NCBI GenBank assembly: GCA_039714435.1
Contig: JBDLJJ010000019.1
Coordinates: 1-33,627 of the forward strand
Source: JAZDDE01 sp039714435
GTDB lineage: Bacteria; Gemmatimonadota; Gemmatimonadetes; Palauibacterales; Palauibacteraceae
Reading direction: 5' to 3'
Length of the DNA: 33,627 bases
A program made the position numbers and the translations under genes. The notes below the pieces were generated by a model. That model worked only from the letters and a program-made list of their open reading frames with translations, was not told the origin of the DNA and searched no databases. This document shows positions 1 to 8,818 of the stretch, one piece after another (the stretch's first letter is position 1; each line of letters starts with the position of its first letter).

Positions 1-1
1 T

Positions 2-559
2 CTTCCCACGGAGGCCGCGGTCCGCATCGCGCTTCGCACACAGCAGGTGCTGGCCTACGAAACGGGCGTGCCCAACACGATCGATCCGCTGGCCGGTTCT
101 TACTTCGTGGAGACACTGACAGATCAGCTCGAAGCGGAGGCGGAGGCGATTTTCGCCGAGATCGACGGACTGGGTGGCGTGGTGGCCGGAATCGAATCCG
201 GATACTTCCAGAGCCAGATCGCCAGCTCGGCCGCACGCTTCCAGTCTGAGGTGGAGCGCGGCGCCCAAACGATCGTGGGAGTCAACGCCTTTACCGAGGC
301 GGACGAGCCAGAGATCGAGATCCTGCGTATCGGAGACGAGGCCGCCGCCACTCAGGAAGCGCGGCTGGGCCGCGTCAGAGCGCAGCGATCCGACGCCGAG
401 GTCGAGGCCGCCCTGGGGCGCCTCACCGCCGCCGCGCAGGCGGACGAAAACCTCATGCCCGACATGCTCGACGCGGTGCGGGCGTATGCGACACTGGGTG
501 AGATTCGGGAGGCCCTGGTCGCCGTGTACGGCAGGTTCCACGAACCGGTCGCGTTCTAG
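2..559 (+). CDS. B12-dependent acyl-CoA mutase large subunit, C-terminal part (5' truncated by window)
   Basis: The reading frame is open from the first bases, so the gene begins before the window and only about 185 C-terminal residues are seen. They match the end of the TIM-barrel (substrate-binding) domain of the methylmalonyl-CoA mutase family, including the hallmark stretch E-T-G-V-P-N-T-I-D-P-L-A-G-S-Y. The protein ends after the barrel and has no B12 domain; that domain is a separate gene 130 bases downstream, so this is the split enzyme type. Split mutases include methylmalonyl-CoA mutase, isobutyryl-CoA mutase (IcmA/IcmB) and 2-hydroxyisobutyryl-CoA mutase. The residues that separate them lie upstream of the window. 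Methylmalonyl-CoA mutase is the default guess because a carboxyltransferase follows. The family assignment is firm and the substrate is open. Confidence 0.9.
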   Translation, partial: LPTEAAVRIALRTQQVLAYETGVPNTIDPLAGSYFVETLTDQLEAEAEAIFAEIDGLGGVVAGIESGYFQSQIASSAARFQSEVERGAQTIVGVNAFTEADEPEIEILRIGDEAAATQEARLGRVRAQRSDAEVEAALGRLTAAAQADENLMPDMLDAVRAYATLGEIREALVAVYGRFHEPVAF

Positions 560-689
560 CCCGCGGCCTGGATCAGCGCGCCTGACTTTGTTGCCGGTAA
601 GCCGTCCCAAACCTTAAGTTACAAGGTTCAACGCTCTCATCCGCGTCTGCGGGCCGAGGCGGTTCGATGCCCTTTCCTGAGATCATTGC

Positions 690-1106
690 ATGGCGGATAG
701 ACGAATACGCGTCGTCGTGGCGAAGCCCGGCCTCGACGGCCACGACAGAGGGGCAAAGGTGATGGCCGCGGCTCTGCGCGACGCCGGCATGGAAGTCATC
801 TACACCGGACTTCATCAGACTCCGGAGAAGATCGCCACTACGGCGCTGCAGGAAGACGCGGACGTCGTCGCGCTGTCCATCCTTTCCGGGGCCCACATGA
901 CGCTCTTCCCTCGCGTCGTGAACCTCCTGCGCGAGCAGGGAATGTCGGACGTGTTGGTTACGGGCGGCGGAATTATCCCCGCCGATGATATGGCGGCGCT
1001 CGAAGAGATGGGCGTGGGCCGCCTGTTCGGGCCTGGAACGAGGACGGCCGAGGCGATCGACTACATCCGCGACTGGGTGGACGAGCAGCGGAGCTCGAAG
1101 GACTGA
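690..1106 (+). CDS. Cobalamin-binding subunit of acyl-CoA mutase (small subunit)
   Basis: This 138-residue protein is a stand-alone B12-binding Rossmann-like domain. It has the D-x-H-x-x-G motif (DGHDRG, about residues 15-20) that supplies the lower axial histidine to cobalt, a following S-I-L-S-G segment, and the V-T-G-G-G loop that wraps the nucleotide tail of cobalamin. Its length equals that of known small subunits such as IcmB (about 136 residues) and the C-terminal domain of MutB. It should pair with the large subunit encoded just upstream for carbon-skeleton rearrangement using adenosylcobalamin. The stop codon overlaps the start of the carboxyltransferase gene (TGATG), suggesting translational coupling. 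Confidence 0.93.
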   Translation: MADRRIRVVVAKPGLDGHDRGAKVMAAALRDAGMEVIYTGLHQTPEKIATTALQEDADVVALSILSGAHMTLFPRVVNLLREQGMSDVLVTGGGIIPADDMAALEEMGVGRLFGPGTRTAEAIDYIRDWVDEQRSSKD

Positions 1107-2716
1107 TGCCCGCCGCACCCGGCCGCATGCAGCAGCTCGTGGGTCCACTGCGCGATCTGGAGGACAGGCTTCGTCTGGGCGGGGGCGAAGCGCGTATCGA
1201 GCGGCAGCACGCCCAGGGCAAGCTGACGGCCCGCGAGCGCGTGGAGCGCCTGCTCGATCCCGGCGGGGTCTGGCTGGAAATCGGCCTCCTCGTTGCCCAC
1301 GACCAGTACGACGGTCAGGCGCCTGCCGCAGGGGTGGTTACCGGCATCGGAGAGGTGGCCGGCAGGGTCGTGGTCATCGTCGCCAACGATGCCACGGTGA
1401 AAGCTGGAAGCTGGTGGCCCGAAACCATCACAAAGATCCTCCGGGCCCAGGAAATAGCCATGCGCTGCCGGGTTCCGATCATCTACCTGGTCGACTCCGC
1501 CGGCGTGAACCTGCCGTACCAGGGCGGCGTATTTCCCGGTAAGTACGGGGCCAGCCGAATCTTTTACTACAACTCCATCATGCGGCACTATCTGGACATT
1601 CCGCAGCTGGCGGCCGTCATGGGCCAGTGTATCGCCGGGGGGGCATATTTACCGGCGCTGTCCGACCAGATCGTAATGGTAGAGGGCACCAGTTTCATGG
1701 GCCTGGGCGGACCCAATCTGGTCAAGGGCGCTACGGGGCAGGACGTAAAGGCCGAAGAGTTGGGCGGGGCGCTGACGCATAACCGTGACAGCGGCGTGGC
1801 CCACTTCCGGGTCCCGGACGACGAGGCCTGCCTCGCCAAGCTGCGCGATCTTATCGCTGATCTGCCTCCCGCCGCCGTTACTGGGCCCCAAGACGAGGCC
1901 GCAGCTCCAGCCCGGGCGGCCACCGATGCCTACGATCTGATGCCACCAGACCACCGGCAGCCGTACAAGGTCGAGGATCTACTGGACACGTTTCTGGACG
2001 CCGGTAGGTTCGAGGAATTCCAGGCTGACTTCGCACCAGAGATGATCGTGGGCGTCGCCAGGCTGGCCGGCCGGCGCATCGGCGTGATCGCCAACCGGCG
2101 CGGAATGTTCCGGACGGAATCCGGCCCGCCGAAGTTTGGAGGGATCATTTACGCCGATAGCGCCGAGAAGGTGGCGTACTTCATGGATGTCTGCGACCGG
2201 CACCAGACACCGCTGCTGTTCGTTCAGGATGTCAGTGGATTCATGGTAGGGGTGGAGGCGGAGCATTCCGGAATTATTCGGGCCGGCGCGAGGATGGTCG
2301 AGTCGATGGCCACGGCGCGGGTGCCCAAGATCGTGCTCACGACGAATCATGCCAGCGGAGCTGGATACTACGCTATGGCCGGCCAGGGATTTGATCCGGA
2401 CTTCATCTTCTCGTGGCCGTCCGGCCGCATGGGCGTGATGGAAGGCGATTCTGCCGTCCGCGCCGTGCACGGAAAGAAGCTGGACCAGGCTGCCCGGGAG
2501 GGGACGGAACTGGACGAGGAGACGATTAGTCAGATGGAAACGACGCGCGCGGCCTACGAGGTACAGATGGAAGCGACGCACGCGGCGGCGCGCGGCTTTG
2601 TGGACGCCATCGTGACGCCCGAACATACGCGCGACGTACTCGATCTGGCCCTGCGCTGCTCGCTGCAAAACCCGGGTCCGCACATCGGTACCTTCAACCT
2701 GCCCCAGGGAACATGA
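1106..2716 (+). CDS. Acyl-CoA carboxylase carboxyltransferase (beta) subunit
   Basis: The 536-residue protein has the two-lobed crotonase-fold carboxyltransferase architecture (about residues 20-265 and 285-530). The N lobe carries G-Q-C-I-A-G-G-A-Y-L-P-A-L-S-D and G-G-P-N-L-V-K-G-A-T-G. The C lobe carries S-G-F-M-V-G and A-S-G-A-G-Y-Y-A-M-A-G, which form the oxyanion holes. It transfers carboxyl from carboxybiotin to an acyl-CoA. The details (L-P-Y-Q-G-G-V-F-P, R-I-F-Y-Y-N) look more like methylcrotonyl- or geranyl-CoA carboxylases (MccB, AtuC) than propionyl-CoA carboxylase, and the next gene is AtuA-like. The biotin carboxylase/BCCP subunit is not in the window. The start at 1106 overlaps the previous stop; the stop overlaps the next start (ATGA). 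Confidence 0.9.
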   Translation: MPAAPGRMQQLVGPLRDLEDRLRLGGGEARIERQHAQGKLTARERVERLLDPGGVWLEIGLLVAHDQYDGQAPAAGVVTGIGEVAGRVVVIVANDATVKAGSWWPETITKILRAQEIAMRCRVPIIYLVDSAGVNLPYQGGVFPGKYGASRIFYYNSIMRHYLDIPQLAAVMGQCIAGGAYLPALSDQIVMVEGTSFMGLGGPNLVKGATGQDVKAEELGGALTHNRDSGVAHFRVPDDEACLAKLRDLIADLPPAAVTGPQDEAAAPARAATDAYDLMPPDHRQPYKVEDLLDTFLDAGRFEEFQADFAPEMIVGVARLAGRRIGVIANRRGMFRTESGPPKFGGIIYADSAEKVAYFMDVCDRHQTPLLFVQDVSGFMVGVEAEHSGIIRAGARMVESMATARVPKIVLTTNHASGAGYYAMAGQGFDPDFIFSWPSGRMGVMEGDSAVRAVHGKKLDQAAREGTELDEETISQMETTRAAYEVQMEATHAAARGFVDAIVTPEHTRDVLDLALRCSLQNPGPHIGTFNLPQGT

Positions 2717-4104
2717 CGAACCAGGGTACCGGGAAGCCGAAAACGGTGCGCATCGCTTCGGGACAGGGGTTCTGGGGCGATTGGCAGGAAGCCCCCAAGC
2801 TGCAGGTCCGGCACGGGCCGATCGACTATCTGATGCTCGACTATCTGGCCGAGATCACAATGTCGATTCTCCAGAAACAGAAGGACAAGAATCCAGACGC
2901 CGGGTACGCGCGGGATTTTGTTCCCCTGATGCTGGATCTGGCTCCCGACCTGCTGGCCGGCGGTGTCCGCGTCATCAGCAACGCCGGCGGAGTGAACCCC
3001 GAAGCCTGCCGCCAGGCGCTGACCGAAGGCCTGGCGGGGCTCGATCTGCCGCGGCCGCTGCGCATCGCCATCGTCCGCGGCGACGATCTGATGGAGCGGC
3101 TGGACGAACTTCTGGCTGACGGGCACGAGCTACGCAACATGGAGACCGGCGAACCGCTGGCCGGCGTCCGTGGCCAGATGGTGAGTGCCAACGCCTACGT
3201 GGGGGCGGCCCCCATCATCGAGGCGCTGAGGCAGGACGCGGACATCGTAGTCACAGGCAGGTCTACCGACACAGCCCTGACGTATGCTCCGCTGGCGTTC
3301 GAGTTCGGCTGGCCGGAAGACGACTGGGACCGGCTGGCGGCAGGTGTGGTCGCCGGACACATCAATGAGTGCGGCTGCCAGGCGGCGGGCGGCAACTCGC
3401 TGTTCGACTGGCGCAGTATCGATCTGGTCACGCCCGGATATCCGATAATCGAGGCGTCCGAGGACGGCAGCTTTATCGTGACCAAGCATCCGGACCTGGG
3501 CGGCCGGGTTAGCTGGGCTTCGGTGACCGAGCAGCTTGTATACGAGATGGGCGATCCGGAGGAGTACATTACTCCCGACTGCGTGGCCGATTTTTCGACT
3601 ATTCAGCTCGAAGAAGACGGATTGGACCGGGTGCGTGTGTTCGGCGTGCGAGGCCGGCAGCGGACAGACCAGCTCAAGGTGTCGATGGCTTACCGGGACG
3701 GATACAAGGCCGTGGGATCTCTGACCTATGCCTGGCCCGATGCGCTCGACAAGGCCCGCCGAGCCGATGAGATCCTCAGGGCCAGGCTGGACCGGCTGGG
3801 GCTGTCCTTCGAAGAGATTCGCACCGAGTTCGTGGGCGCAGGGGCCTGTGTCGGACGGCCGCCGGCCGGCGACCCGGCCGAACTTCCCGAAGTAGAAATG
3901 CGAGTCGGAGTGCGCGGTCCGAACCGCGGCGCCGTGGACCGGTTCACGCGCGAACTGGCGCCCCTTATCCTGGCCGGTCCGCCCAGCGTGACCGGCTTTG
4001 CGGGCGGCCGCCCCCGGGTTCAGGAGGTCATGGCCTACTGGCCGGCGCTCATCGACAGAGCCGCGGTCGAGGATCACTTGGAAGTGGAGGTAAGCGAAGC
4101 GTGA
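2713..4104 (+). CDS. AtuA-family protein (acyclic terpene utilization, DUF1446)
   Basis: This 463-residue protein belongs to the AtuA/DUF1446 family. Visible family signatures are I-A-S-G-Q-G-F-W-G-D near the N-terminus, V-I-S-N-A-G-G-V-N-P, G-R-S-T-D-T-A-L and G-G-N-S-L-F-D-W. AtuA is required for citronellol/geraniol breakdown in Pseudomonas, but its reaction is not settled, and related proteins sit beside acyl-CoA carboxylases in many bacteria. The Pseudomonas protein is longer because it includes a C-terminal domain of about 120 residues; here that domain is the next gene. Both ends overlap the neighbours by four bases (ATGA upstream, GTGA downstream), so it is inside a tightly coupled operon. 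Confidence 0.88.
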   Translation: MTNQGTGKPKTVRIASGQGFWGDWQEAPKLQVRHGPIDYLMLDYLAEITMSILQKQKDKNPDAGYARDFVPLMLDLAPDLLAGGVRVISNAGGVNPEACRQALTEGLAGLDLPRPLRIAIVRGDDLMERLDELLADGHELRNMETGEPLAGVRGQMVSANAYVGAAPIIEALRQDADIVVTGRSTDTALTYAPLAFEFGWPEDDWDRLAAGVVAGHINECGCQAAGGNSLFDWRSIDLVTPGYPIIEASEDGSFIVTKHPDLGGRVSWASVTEQLVYEMGDPEEYITPDCVADFSTIQLEEDGLDRVRVFGVRGRQRTDQLKVSMAYRDGYKAVGSLTYAWPDALDKARRADEILRARLDRLGLSFEEIRTEFVGAGACVGRPPAGDPAELPEVEMRVGVRGPNRGAVDRFTRELAPLILAGPPSVTGFAGGRPRVQEVMAYWPALIDRAAVEDHLEVEVSEA

Positions 4105-4475
4105 AGGTGCAGCTGCGCGAGGTGGCAATCGCACGGTCAGGCGACAAGGGCGACACCGCCAACGTGGGAGTGATCGCCATGACTGAGGATGTGTATAACT
4201 CTCTGGTACAACAGCTTACTGCTGATAGCGTAAAGCGATACTTTAGCTCTATCTGCGCCGGACCGGTGGAGCGCTTCGAGCTTCCGAATCTGAACGCCCT
4301 CAACTTCCTGCTGCACGAGTCTCTGGGGGGCGGGGGAACGGTTTCGCTGATGCTCGACGCGCAGGGAAAGACGTTTGGCGCCGCGATCCTGGGGATGGAG
4401 ATAGACCTGCCGGAGGAGCAGGTGCGGGAGGCGGCGGACGTGCTGAAGCGTGGAGTCTCGGGAGGCCAGGAATGA
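4101..4475 (+). CDS. AtuA C-terminal-domain-like protein
   Basis: A 124-residue protein starting with GTG that overlaps the AtuA-family stop. The N-terminal block A-R-S-G-D-K-G-D-T-A-N-V-G-V and the downstream block P-N-L-N-A-L-N-F-L are typical of the domain found at the C-terminus of full-length AtuA proteins. It is most likely the partner half of the 463-residue protein, together rebuilding the AtuA architecture. The next gene starts at its stop (ATGA). No catalytic residues can be named because the family reaction is unknown. Confidence 0.85.
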   Translation: MKVQLREVAIARSGDKGDTANVGVIAMTEDVYNSLVQQLTADSVKRYFSSICAGPVERFELPNLNALNFLLHESLGGGGTVSLMLDAQGKTFGAAILGMEIDLPEEQVREAADVLKRGVSGGQE

Positions 4476-5251
4476 CTCCGGAAATGACGCTGAGTCAGGT
4501 TCGTCTGCAGGTAGACGCCGAGTCCGGAGTGGCGCGAATTACCCTCGACAATCCGGATCGGCGCAACGCGCTCAGCAGGCTCATGGTAGCCGAACTGAGC
4601 GGTGCTCTGGCCCGGGCCGATGCCGATCCGGCGGCCCGGGTCGTGCTTCTGGACGCCAACGGGCCCGATTTCTGTGCCGGAGCCGATCTCAGGGAGGTGC
4701 AGGCCTCCGTGGAGGAAGGCGTGCTGGCCAGTCTCACTGACGCCGAGGCTCTGGGCAATCTGTTCATTCAGATCCGGAGAATGGACAAGCCGGTCGTATC
4801 GGCCGTGCACGGGCGGGCCCTGGCCGGCGGGTGTGGGCTGGCCACGGCTTGCGACATGGTCCTGGCCGCAGCCGACGCGGAATTCGGTTATCCGGAGGTC
4901 AGACTGGGGTTCGTGCCAGCCATGGTCATTGCCATTCTGCGGCGGTCCGTAGGGGAGAAGCGAGCCTTTGAACTGGTGGCGCTGGGAAACAGTATTGGTG
5001 CCGCTCGAGCCTTGGCCATCGGTCTCGTCAACAAGGCATTCGAATCGGATGGCTTTGAGCTCGAGGCGCTCGAGACGGCCCGGGAGTTGGCGGCGCGAAG
5101 CGCGTCGGCGCTCAGCCTGACCAAGCGGCTGCTGTACCAGGTCGAGGGCGCCAGTTTCGAGGACGCCATTCGCGCCGGAGCCGAGGTCAACGCGCTCGCC
5201 CGACTGACGCCGGACTGCCAGGCCGGCATCAAGCGTTTTCTGGACCGTTAG
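4472..5251 (+). CDS. Enoyl-CoA hydratase/isomerase family protein (methylglutaconyl-CoA hydratase-like)
   Basis: The 259-residue protein is a crotonase. It has the CoA/oxyanion loop C-A-G-A-D-L-R, the second oxyanion glycines in L-A-G-G-C-G-L-A-T-A-C-D, and F-G-Y-P-E-V-R-L-G-F, where the glutamate corresponds to the catalytic base. The position of the first catalytic glutamate is glycine (G-G-C-G-L), as in AUH/LiuC-type methylglutaconyl-CoA hydratases rather than classical enoyl-CoA hydratases. That fits an operon with an MccB/AtuC-like carboxyltransferase, where the hydratase would act on the carboxylated enoyl-CoA. It overlaps the previous gene by four bases and seems to be the last gene of the coupled block. 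Confidence 0.87.
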   Translation: MTPEMTLSQVRLQVDAESGVARITLDNPDRRNALSRLMVAELSGALARADADPAARVVLLDANGPDFCAGADLREVQASVEEGVLASLTDAEALGNLFIQIRRMDKPVVSAVHGRALAGGCGLATACDMVLAAADAEFGYPEVRLGFVPAMVIAILRRSVGEKRAFELVALGNSIGAARALAIGLVNKAFESDGFELEALETARELAARSASALSLTKRLLYQVEGASFEDAIRAGAEVNALARLTPDCQAGIKRFLDR

Positions 5252-5302
5252 CCGGCGGACCGCCTTCAGCGTTTAGCAGGCCGTACCACCTTCAGGAGAG
5301 AC

Positions 5303-6016
5303 ATGGAACAAGAGACGCCAGAGCCCGAGATGCCGGACCGCCAGACGCCAGAGCCTGAGAAGCAGAGTCCCAAAATGCGCCGGCCACTGAGGCCGCATTG
5401 GGCGGGAGCCGCCGCGGCGGGTTGCTTCGCCGGCGGGGCACTGCTGCTCAGCGGGGGCACGCAGTCCGGAGTCGCCGCCGGCATCTTGGTGGCCATCGTC
5501 GGGCTCGCCGCCCTCGCTCTTTCGCTCGGCTCGCCGGCTCACGGTCCCGAAGTCGAAGGTCCGCTGGACCTGAGTTCCCGAATCGCGCTGGGACTGCTGG
5601 GCGGACTGCTCGGCGGGCTGGCGCATGGGGCGGTGACGTGGCTGGCTGCGGGGAGCGGTTTTCTGGACCTGCTCGGCACCTCGATCGACCCGCGGCTCGA
5701 TGGGAGCGGCTGGGCCGTCAGGGCGCTACTGGGTCCGGTGCTCGGGTTGATCATGGGCGTCTGGTACGGCGGAATTCCGGGACGAAACTTCATCTCTAAG
5801 GCCGCCATGTTCGCCTCCATTCCAACTCTGATCGCCTGGGTCGATTACTTCCCGCGCCAGATCGGAGAGGGACTCTTAGGCCTGCGGCTGGGTCTCGCTA
5901 CTCCGCTGGTTGTCCTGGCCGGGTTTGTGATAGCCGCGGTAGTCGTAAGCTCGGTATTGGTTTGGGGAGACCGCACCGAGTACGCGCCCCTGAGCCGTCC
6001 GCTCGTGCCCAGGTGA
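5303..6016 (+). CDS. Hypothetical multi-pass membrane protein
   Basis: The 237-residue protein is not recognised. Residues 1-30 are charged, Pro/Glu-rich and contain a small internal repeat (Q/E-T-P-E-P-E twice). They are followed by about six hydrophobic segments (roughly 32-51, 56-76, 92-117, 138-157, 165-182 and 193-221) and a short basic tail. The segments are rich in Gly, Ala and Leu with small-residue motifs, as in tightly packed inner-membrane proteins. A good ribosome binding site (AGGAG) sits 7 bases before the ATG. It starts about 50 bases after the hydratase and could be co-transcribed with it. No function can be assigned. Confidence 0.75.
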   Translation: MEQETPEPEMPDRQTPEPEKQSPKMRRPLRPHWAGAAAAGCFAGGALLLSGGTQSGVAAGILVAIVGLAALALSLGSPAHGPEVEGPLDLSSRIALGLLGGLLGGLAHGAVTWLAAGSGFLDLLGTSIDPRLDGSGWAVRALLGPVLGLIMGVWYGGIPGRNFISKAAMFASIPTLIAWVDYFPRQIGEGLLGLRLGLATPLVVLAGFVIAAVVVSSVLVWGDRTEYAPLSRPLVPR

Positions 6017-6068
6017 TGCCGCTAGCGCCCTGATGATTATGGCTTGAACCGGACGCTGTAGATGCGGT

Positions 6069-7418
6069 ATGCATCGGCAGCTTCAACTCAGTCAAGCGGA
6101 GCGCACTCTGGAGGCGGTCTTCGGGCACTCCGCGTTCCGCGCTCCGCAGCGGCCTATCGTGCAGGCGATGCTGGATGGCCGCGACGTACTCGCCGTACTT
6201 CCCACAGGGGGCGGAAAGTCAGCCTGTTTTCAGGTGCCGGCGCTTCTGGCGGCAGGTCCGACCCTGGTCGTGTCGCCTCTCATTTCGCTGATGCAGGATC
6301 AGGTACAGGGCCTGACAGCTCGCGGTGTGCAGGCGGCCGCGATCACCTCGGCCAGCACGGCGGCTGACCGGAAGAGAGCGGCGCGGGACCTGGCGGCCGG
6401 CAAGCTCAGGCTGCTGTACGTTTCGCCCGAGCGCCTCGCCAACCCCGACTTCGCACAGGCCGCTAGTGCGGCGTCCTTCTCGCGGGTCGTAATCGATGAG
6501 GCCCACTGCATCGCCGAGTGGGGGCACGACTTCCGGCCGGACTATCTCAGAATCGGCCGTTTTCTGAGCCTCCTGCGAGCGGCCCGGCCAAGCAGCCGGC
6601 GCGTTCCGGTAGCCGCGTTCACCGCCACGGCGACCCCTGCCGTACGTACGGAGATTGCACGCCAACTAGGTCTTCATCATCGAGCCGAGTTCGTCGCCAG
6701 CGTGAACCGCCCCAATCTGTCGTGGGCGGTGGAACGCGCCGCGGGCGCCCACTCCGGGCGCAGACGCGCGGTTCGCCTGGCGGCTGGTTCCCCCGGAGCG
6801 GCCATCGTGTTCGTGCGAACCAGGTGGGCGGCCGTACGGCTCGCGGAGGCGGTGCGAACGACGGGCGTGCCTGTGGCGCCCTATCACGCGGGACTTCCCG
6901 CAGCGGCCCGGCAGGCCATACAGAGTCGCTTCCTGGCCGGCGGATACAGGGTGCTATGCGCGACCAGCGCCTTCGGCATGGGCATAGACCATGCGAGCAT
7001 CCGAACCGTATGCCATCTGGGCACCCCCGACTCTCTGGAAGGCTACGTGCAGCAGGCGGGCCGGGCCGGACGAGACGGATCTGCTTCGACCTGCATGCTC
7101 GTCTCGCTCCCCGACGACTTCGAATGGCAGCGCCGCCGGATCCGGGCCCGCTGGCCGCTCATCCCGTCCCGCCCGACCAGTAGTCGGGCCGGTCTTTCTC
7201 CGTTTCTCCACCTGTCACAGCGCCGCCGCGCCCTGGAGCGGCTGGACTGGATGCGGCGATACGTACGGGCTGCGACGTGCAGGAGAGCCATCATATGCCG
7301 CTATTTCGGCGAGCCAGCGTCAGTCTGCGAGAACTGCGACGCGTGCGACCAGGGCGCGTCGATCAGCCAGCGCCGACCCGCCAGGCAACTCGGCGGCCGC
7401 CCCACGCATCAAGAATAG
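6069..7418 (+). CDS. recQ: RecQ-family ATP-dependent DNA helicase (short form)
   Basis: The 449-residue protein has the RecQ helicase core. Walker A is L-P-T-G-G-G-K-S (about 44-51), the DEAH box I-D-E-A-H-C-I-A-E-W-G-H-D-F begins near 142 and includes the RecQ aromatic-rich loop, motif III is F-T-A-T-A-T-P, and motif VI is Q-A-G-R-A-G-R-D-G. Near the C-terminus the zinc-binding signature is intact (a cysteine in T-C-R-R-A-I-I, then C-E-N-C-D-A-C). The protein stops soon after it, so the winged-helix and HRDC domains of E. coli RecQ (about 610 residues) are missing. It unwinds 3'-5' in recombination and repair. The end is a normal stop, not a visible frameshift. Confidence 0.9.
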   Translation: MHRQLQLSQAERTLEAVFGHSAFRAPQRPIVQAMLDGRDVLAVLPTGGGKSACFQVPALLAAGPTLVVSPLISLMQDQVQGLTARGVQAAAITSASTAADRKRAARDLAAGKLRLLYVSPERLANPDFAQAASAASFSRVVIDEAHCIAEWGHDFRPDYLRIGRFLSLLRAARPSSRRVPVAAFTATATPAVRTEIARQLGLHHRAEFVASVNRPNLSWAVERAAGAHSGRRRAVRLAAGSPGAAIVFVRTRWAAVRLAEAVRTTGVPVAPYHAGLPAAARQAIQSRFLAGGYRVLCATSAFGMGIDHASIRTVCHLGTPDSLEGYVQQAGRAGRDGSASTCMLVSLPDDFEWQRRRIRARWPLIPSRPTSSRAGLSPFLHLSQRRRALERLDWMRRYVRAATCRRAIICRYFGEPASVCENCDACDQGASISQRRPARQLGGRPTHQE

Positions 7419-7452
7419 CAGCAGGCTCACTTTTCAATCTGGAGACTTCTTG

Positions 7453-8640
7453 ATGAAACGAATGTTAGTTCGATCGCGATTGCTATTCGCGAGCACAGCG
7501 GCAGCCTACCTCGGCCTGGCGGCGGTGGGGCCGGTATCCGCACAAATGACTCCGCAGGAGCTTGGCGAACCCGTCGCCGCATACGATCAGCCGTTCAGCA
7601 CGCTGTCGGGGGTGCGCGAACTGTCCGACGGCCGCGTCGTCGTTTCCGACGGTCTGGAAGAGGCCGTTCAGATTCTCGACGCAGGCCTGTCGTCGGCCAC
7701 ACAGGTAGGCCGCAAAGGGCAGGGCCCCGGCGAGCATGGGCAGCCTGACGCGCTGTACCCCTGGGGGCAGGGCGACGAGACTCTACTGGTTGATCTCGGC
7801 AACGCGCGGCTCACGGTGATTGCGCCGGATGGGGAGATGGGAGAGTCGATGCCGATGAGCCGCGAGGCGAACGGTGCTCCGATGATCGTTATTCCCGGAG
7901 GCGTCGACAAAGCAACCAACGTTTACTTCCAGCCACTCGGCATTAGTCCTGGCGGTGGCATACCTGACTCGAGCACGGTCGTCCGGCTGGCGGCTGACGG
8001 ATCGCAGCTCGACACTATCGCGGCTGTTAAGCGGCCTGACATGAGGTCCAACACATCTGGCAGTTCCAACAACCGGAGCACCAGGATTACGCGTGTGCCG
8101 TTGTCGGCCCAGGACTCATGGGCGGTAGGCGCCGACGGGAGCGTGGCTATCGCCCGCAGCGCCGATTATCACCTCGAGTGGATAAAGGCGGACGGCAGCA
8201 TCCGGCGCGGATCTCCCGTGGACTACGATCCCGTCCGAGTGCGCGGACCCGAAAAAGACCGCTGGATTGCCGGTCGGCAGAATGGCCTTAATGTCGGCAT
8301 GACGATCGACAATGGGCAGCGTCGCATGAGTTTCTCACGTGGGGGTGGCGGCACGCCTGAGGCAGATCCCGACGATTATGAGTGGCCGGAGACGATGCCC
8401 CCCTTCGCGGGCGGGGGGGCGGTGTCAGTGACTCCGGATGGAAACGCCTGGGTGGAGCGAAACACGCCCGCGGGCGACCCCGTGATGTTTGACGTGTTCG
8501 GCCCATCCGGTGACCGAATCGGCATCGTCGTTCTACCGGAAGGACGCCGGCTAGTCACGTTTGGAGCCGGATCTGTCTATCTGTCGCGCCAGGACGATCT
8601 GGATTTCGTCTGGCTGGAGAAGTACGACCGCACGCTGTAG
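7453..8640 (+). CDS. Secreted 6-bladed beta-propeller protein
   Basis: A 395-residue protein. The ATG at 7453 is chosen because it follows a GGAG Shine-Dalgarno and begins a clear signal peptide (K-R-M-L-V-R-S-R then a hydrophobic stretch, cleavage near A-30 in V-S-A-Q). The mature part has the repeated pattern of NHL/6-bladed propellers: L-S-D-G-R-V-V-V-S-D, G-R-K-G-Q-G-P-G-E (about 86-94, a signature of a large family in Gemmatimonadota and Bacteroidota), A-R-L-T-V-I-A-P-D-G, and V-T-P-D-G-N-A-W-V. It is presumably periplasmic or outer-membrane associated; the ligand is unknown. It lies 35 bases after recQ and is followed by a strong hairpin at 8675-8705. Confidence 0.85.
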   Translation: MKRMLVRSRLLFASTAAAYLGLAAVGPVSAQMTPQELGEPVAAYDQPFSTLSGVRELSDGRVVVSDGLEEAVQILDAGLSSATQVGRKGQGPGEHGQPDALYPWGQGDETLLVDLGNARLTVIAPDGEMGESMPMSREANGAPMIVIPGGVDKATNVYFQPLGISPGGGIPDSSTVVRLAADGSQLDTIAAVKRPDMRSNTSGSSNNRSTRITRVPLSAQDSWAVGADGSVAIARSADYHLEWIKADGSIRRGSPVDYDPVRVRGPEKDRWIAGRQNGLNVGMTIDNGQRRMSFSRGGGGTPEADPDDYEWPETMPPFAGGGAVSVTPDGNAWVERNTPAGDPVMFDVFGPSGDRIGIVVLPEGRRLVTFGAGSVYLSRQDDLDFVWLEKYDRTL

Positions 8641-8674
8641 TGATTGGTGTTTTTCGTAGGTTGATCAGCGGGAG

Positions 8675-8705
8675 CGGCCGGTCTCCGGGCACAGGAGACC
8701 GGCCG
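8675..8705 (+). terminator. Rho-independent-like terminator after the propeller gene
   Basis: A perfect 12-bp inverted repeat (CGGCCGGTCTCC / GGAGACCGGCCG) with a 7-base loop lies 35 bases after the propeller stop codon. It is followed by only a weak T stretch (TCACTGTTTC), so it may be a poor intrinsic terminator or a transcript-end stabiliser. The position between two separate + strand genes supports termination. Confidence 0.65.
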
Positions 8706-8818
8706 TCACTGTTTCAATGTCATGTTTCGTCTGCTCCCCGACCACAATAGCTTGATCCACCTCGATCAGCCCGGCCCGCTAGGGACGCTGCTGCACATAC
8801 AGCATCAATCCACACGAT

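Noticed and set aside
6069..7418. RecQ truncation by frameshift
   Set aside because: The zinc-binding motif is complete and the frame ends in a normal stop 35 bases before a well-formed gene; no winged-helix or HRDC sequence is seen in other frames downstream, so it is a short RecQ rather than a broken one.
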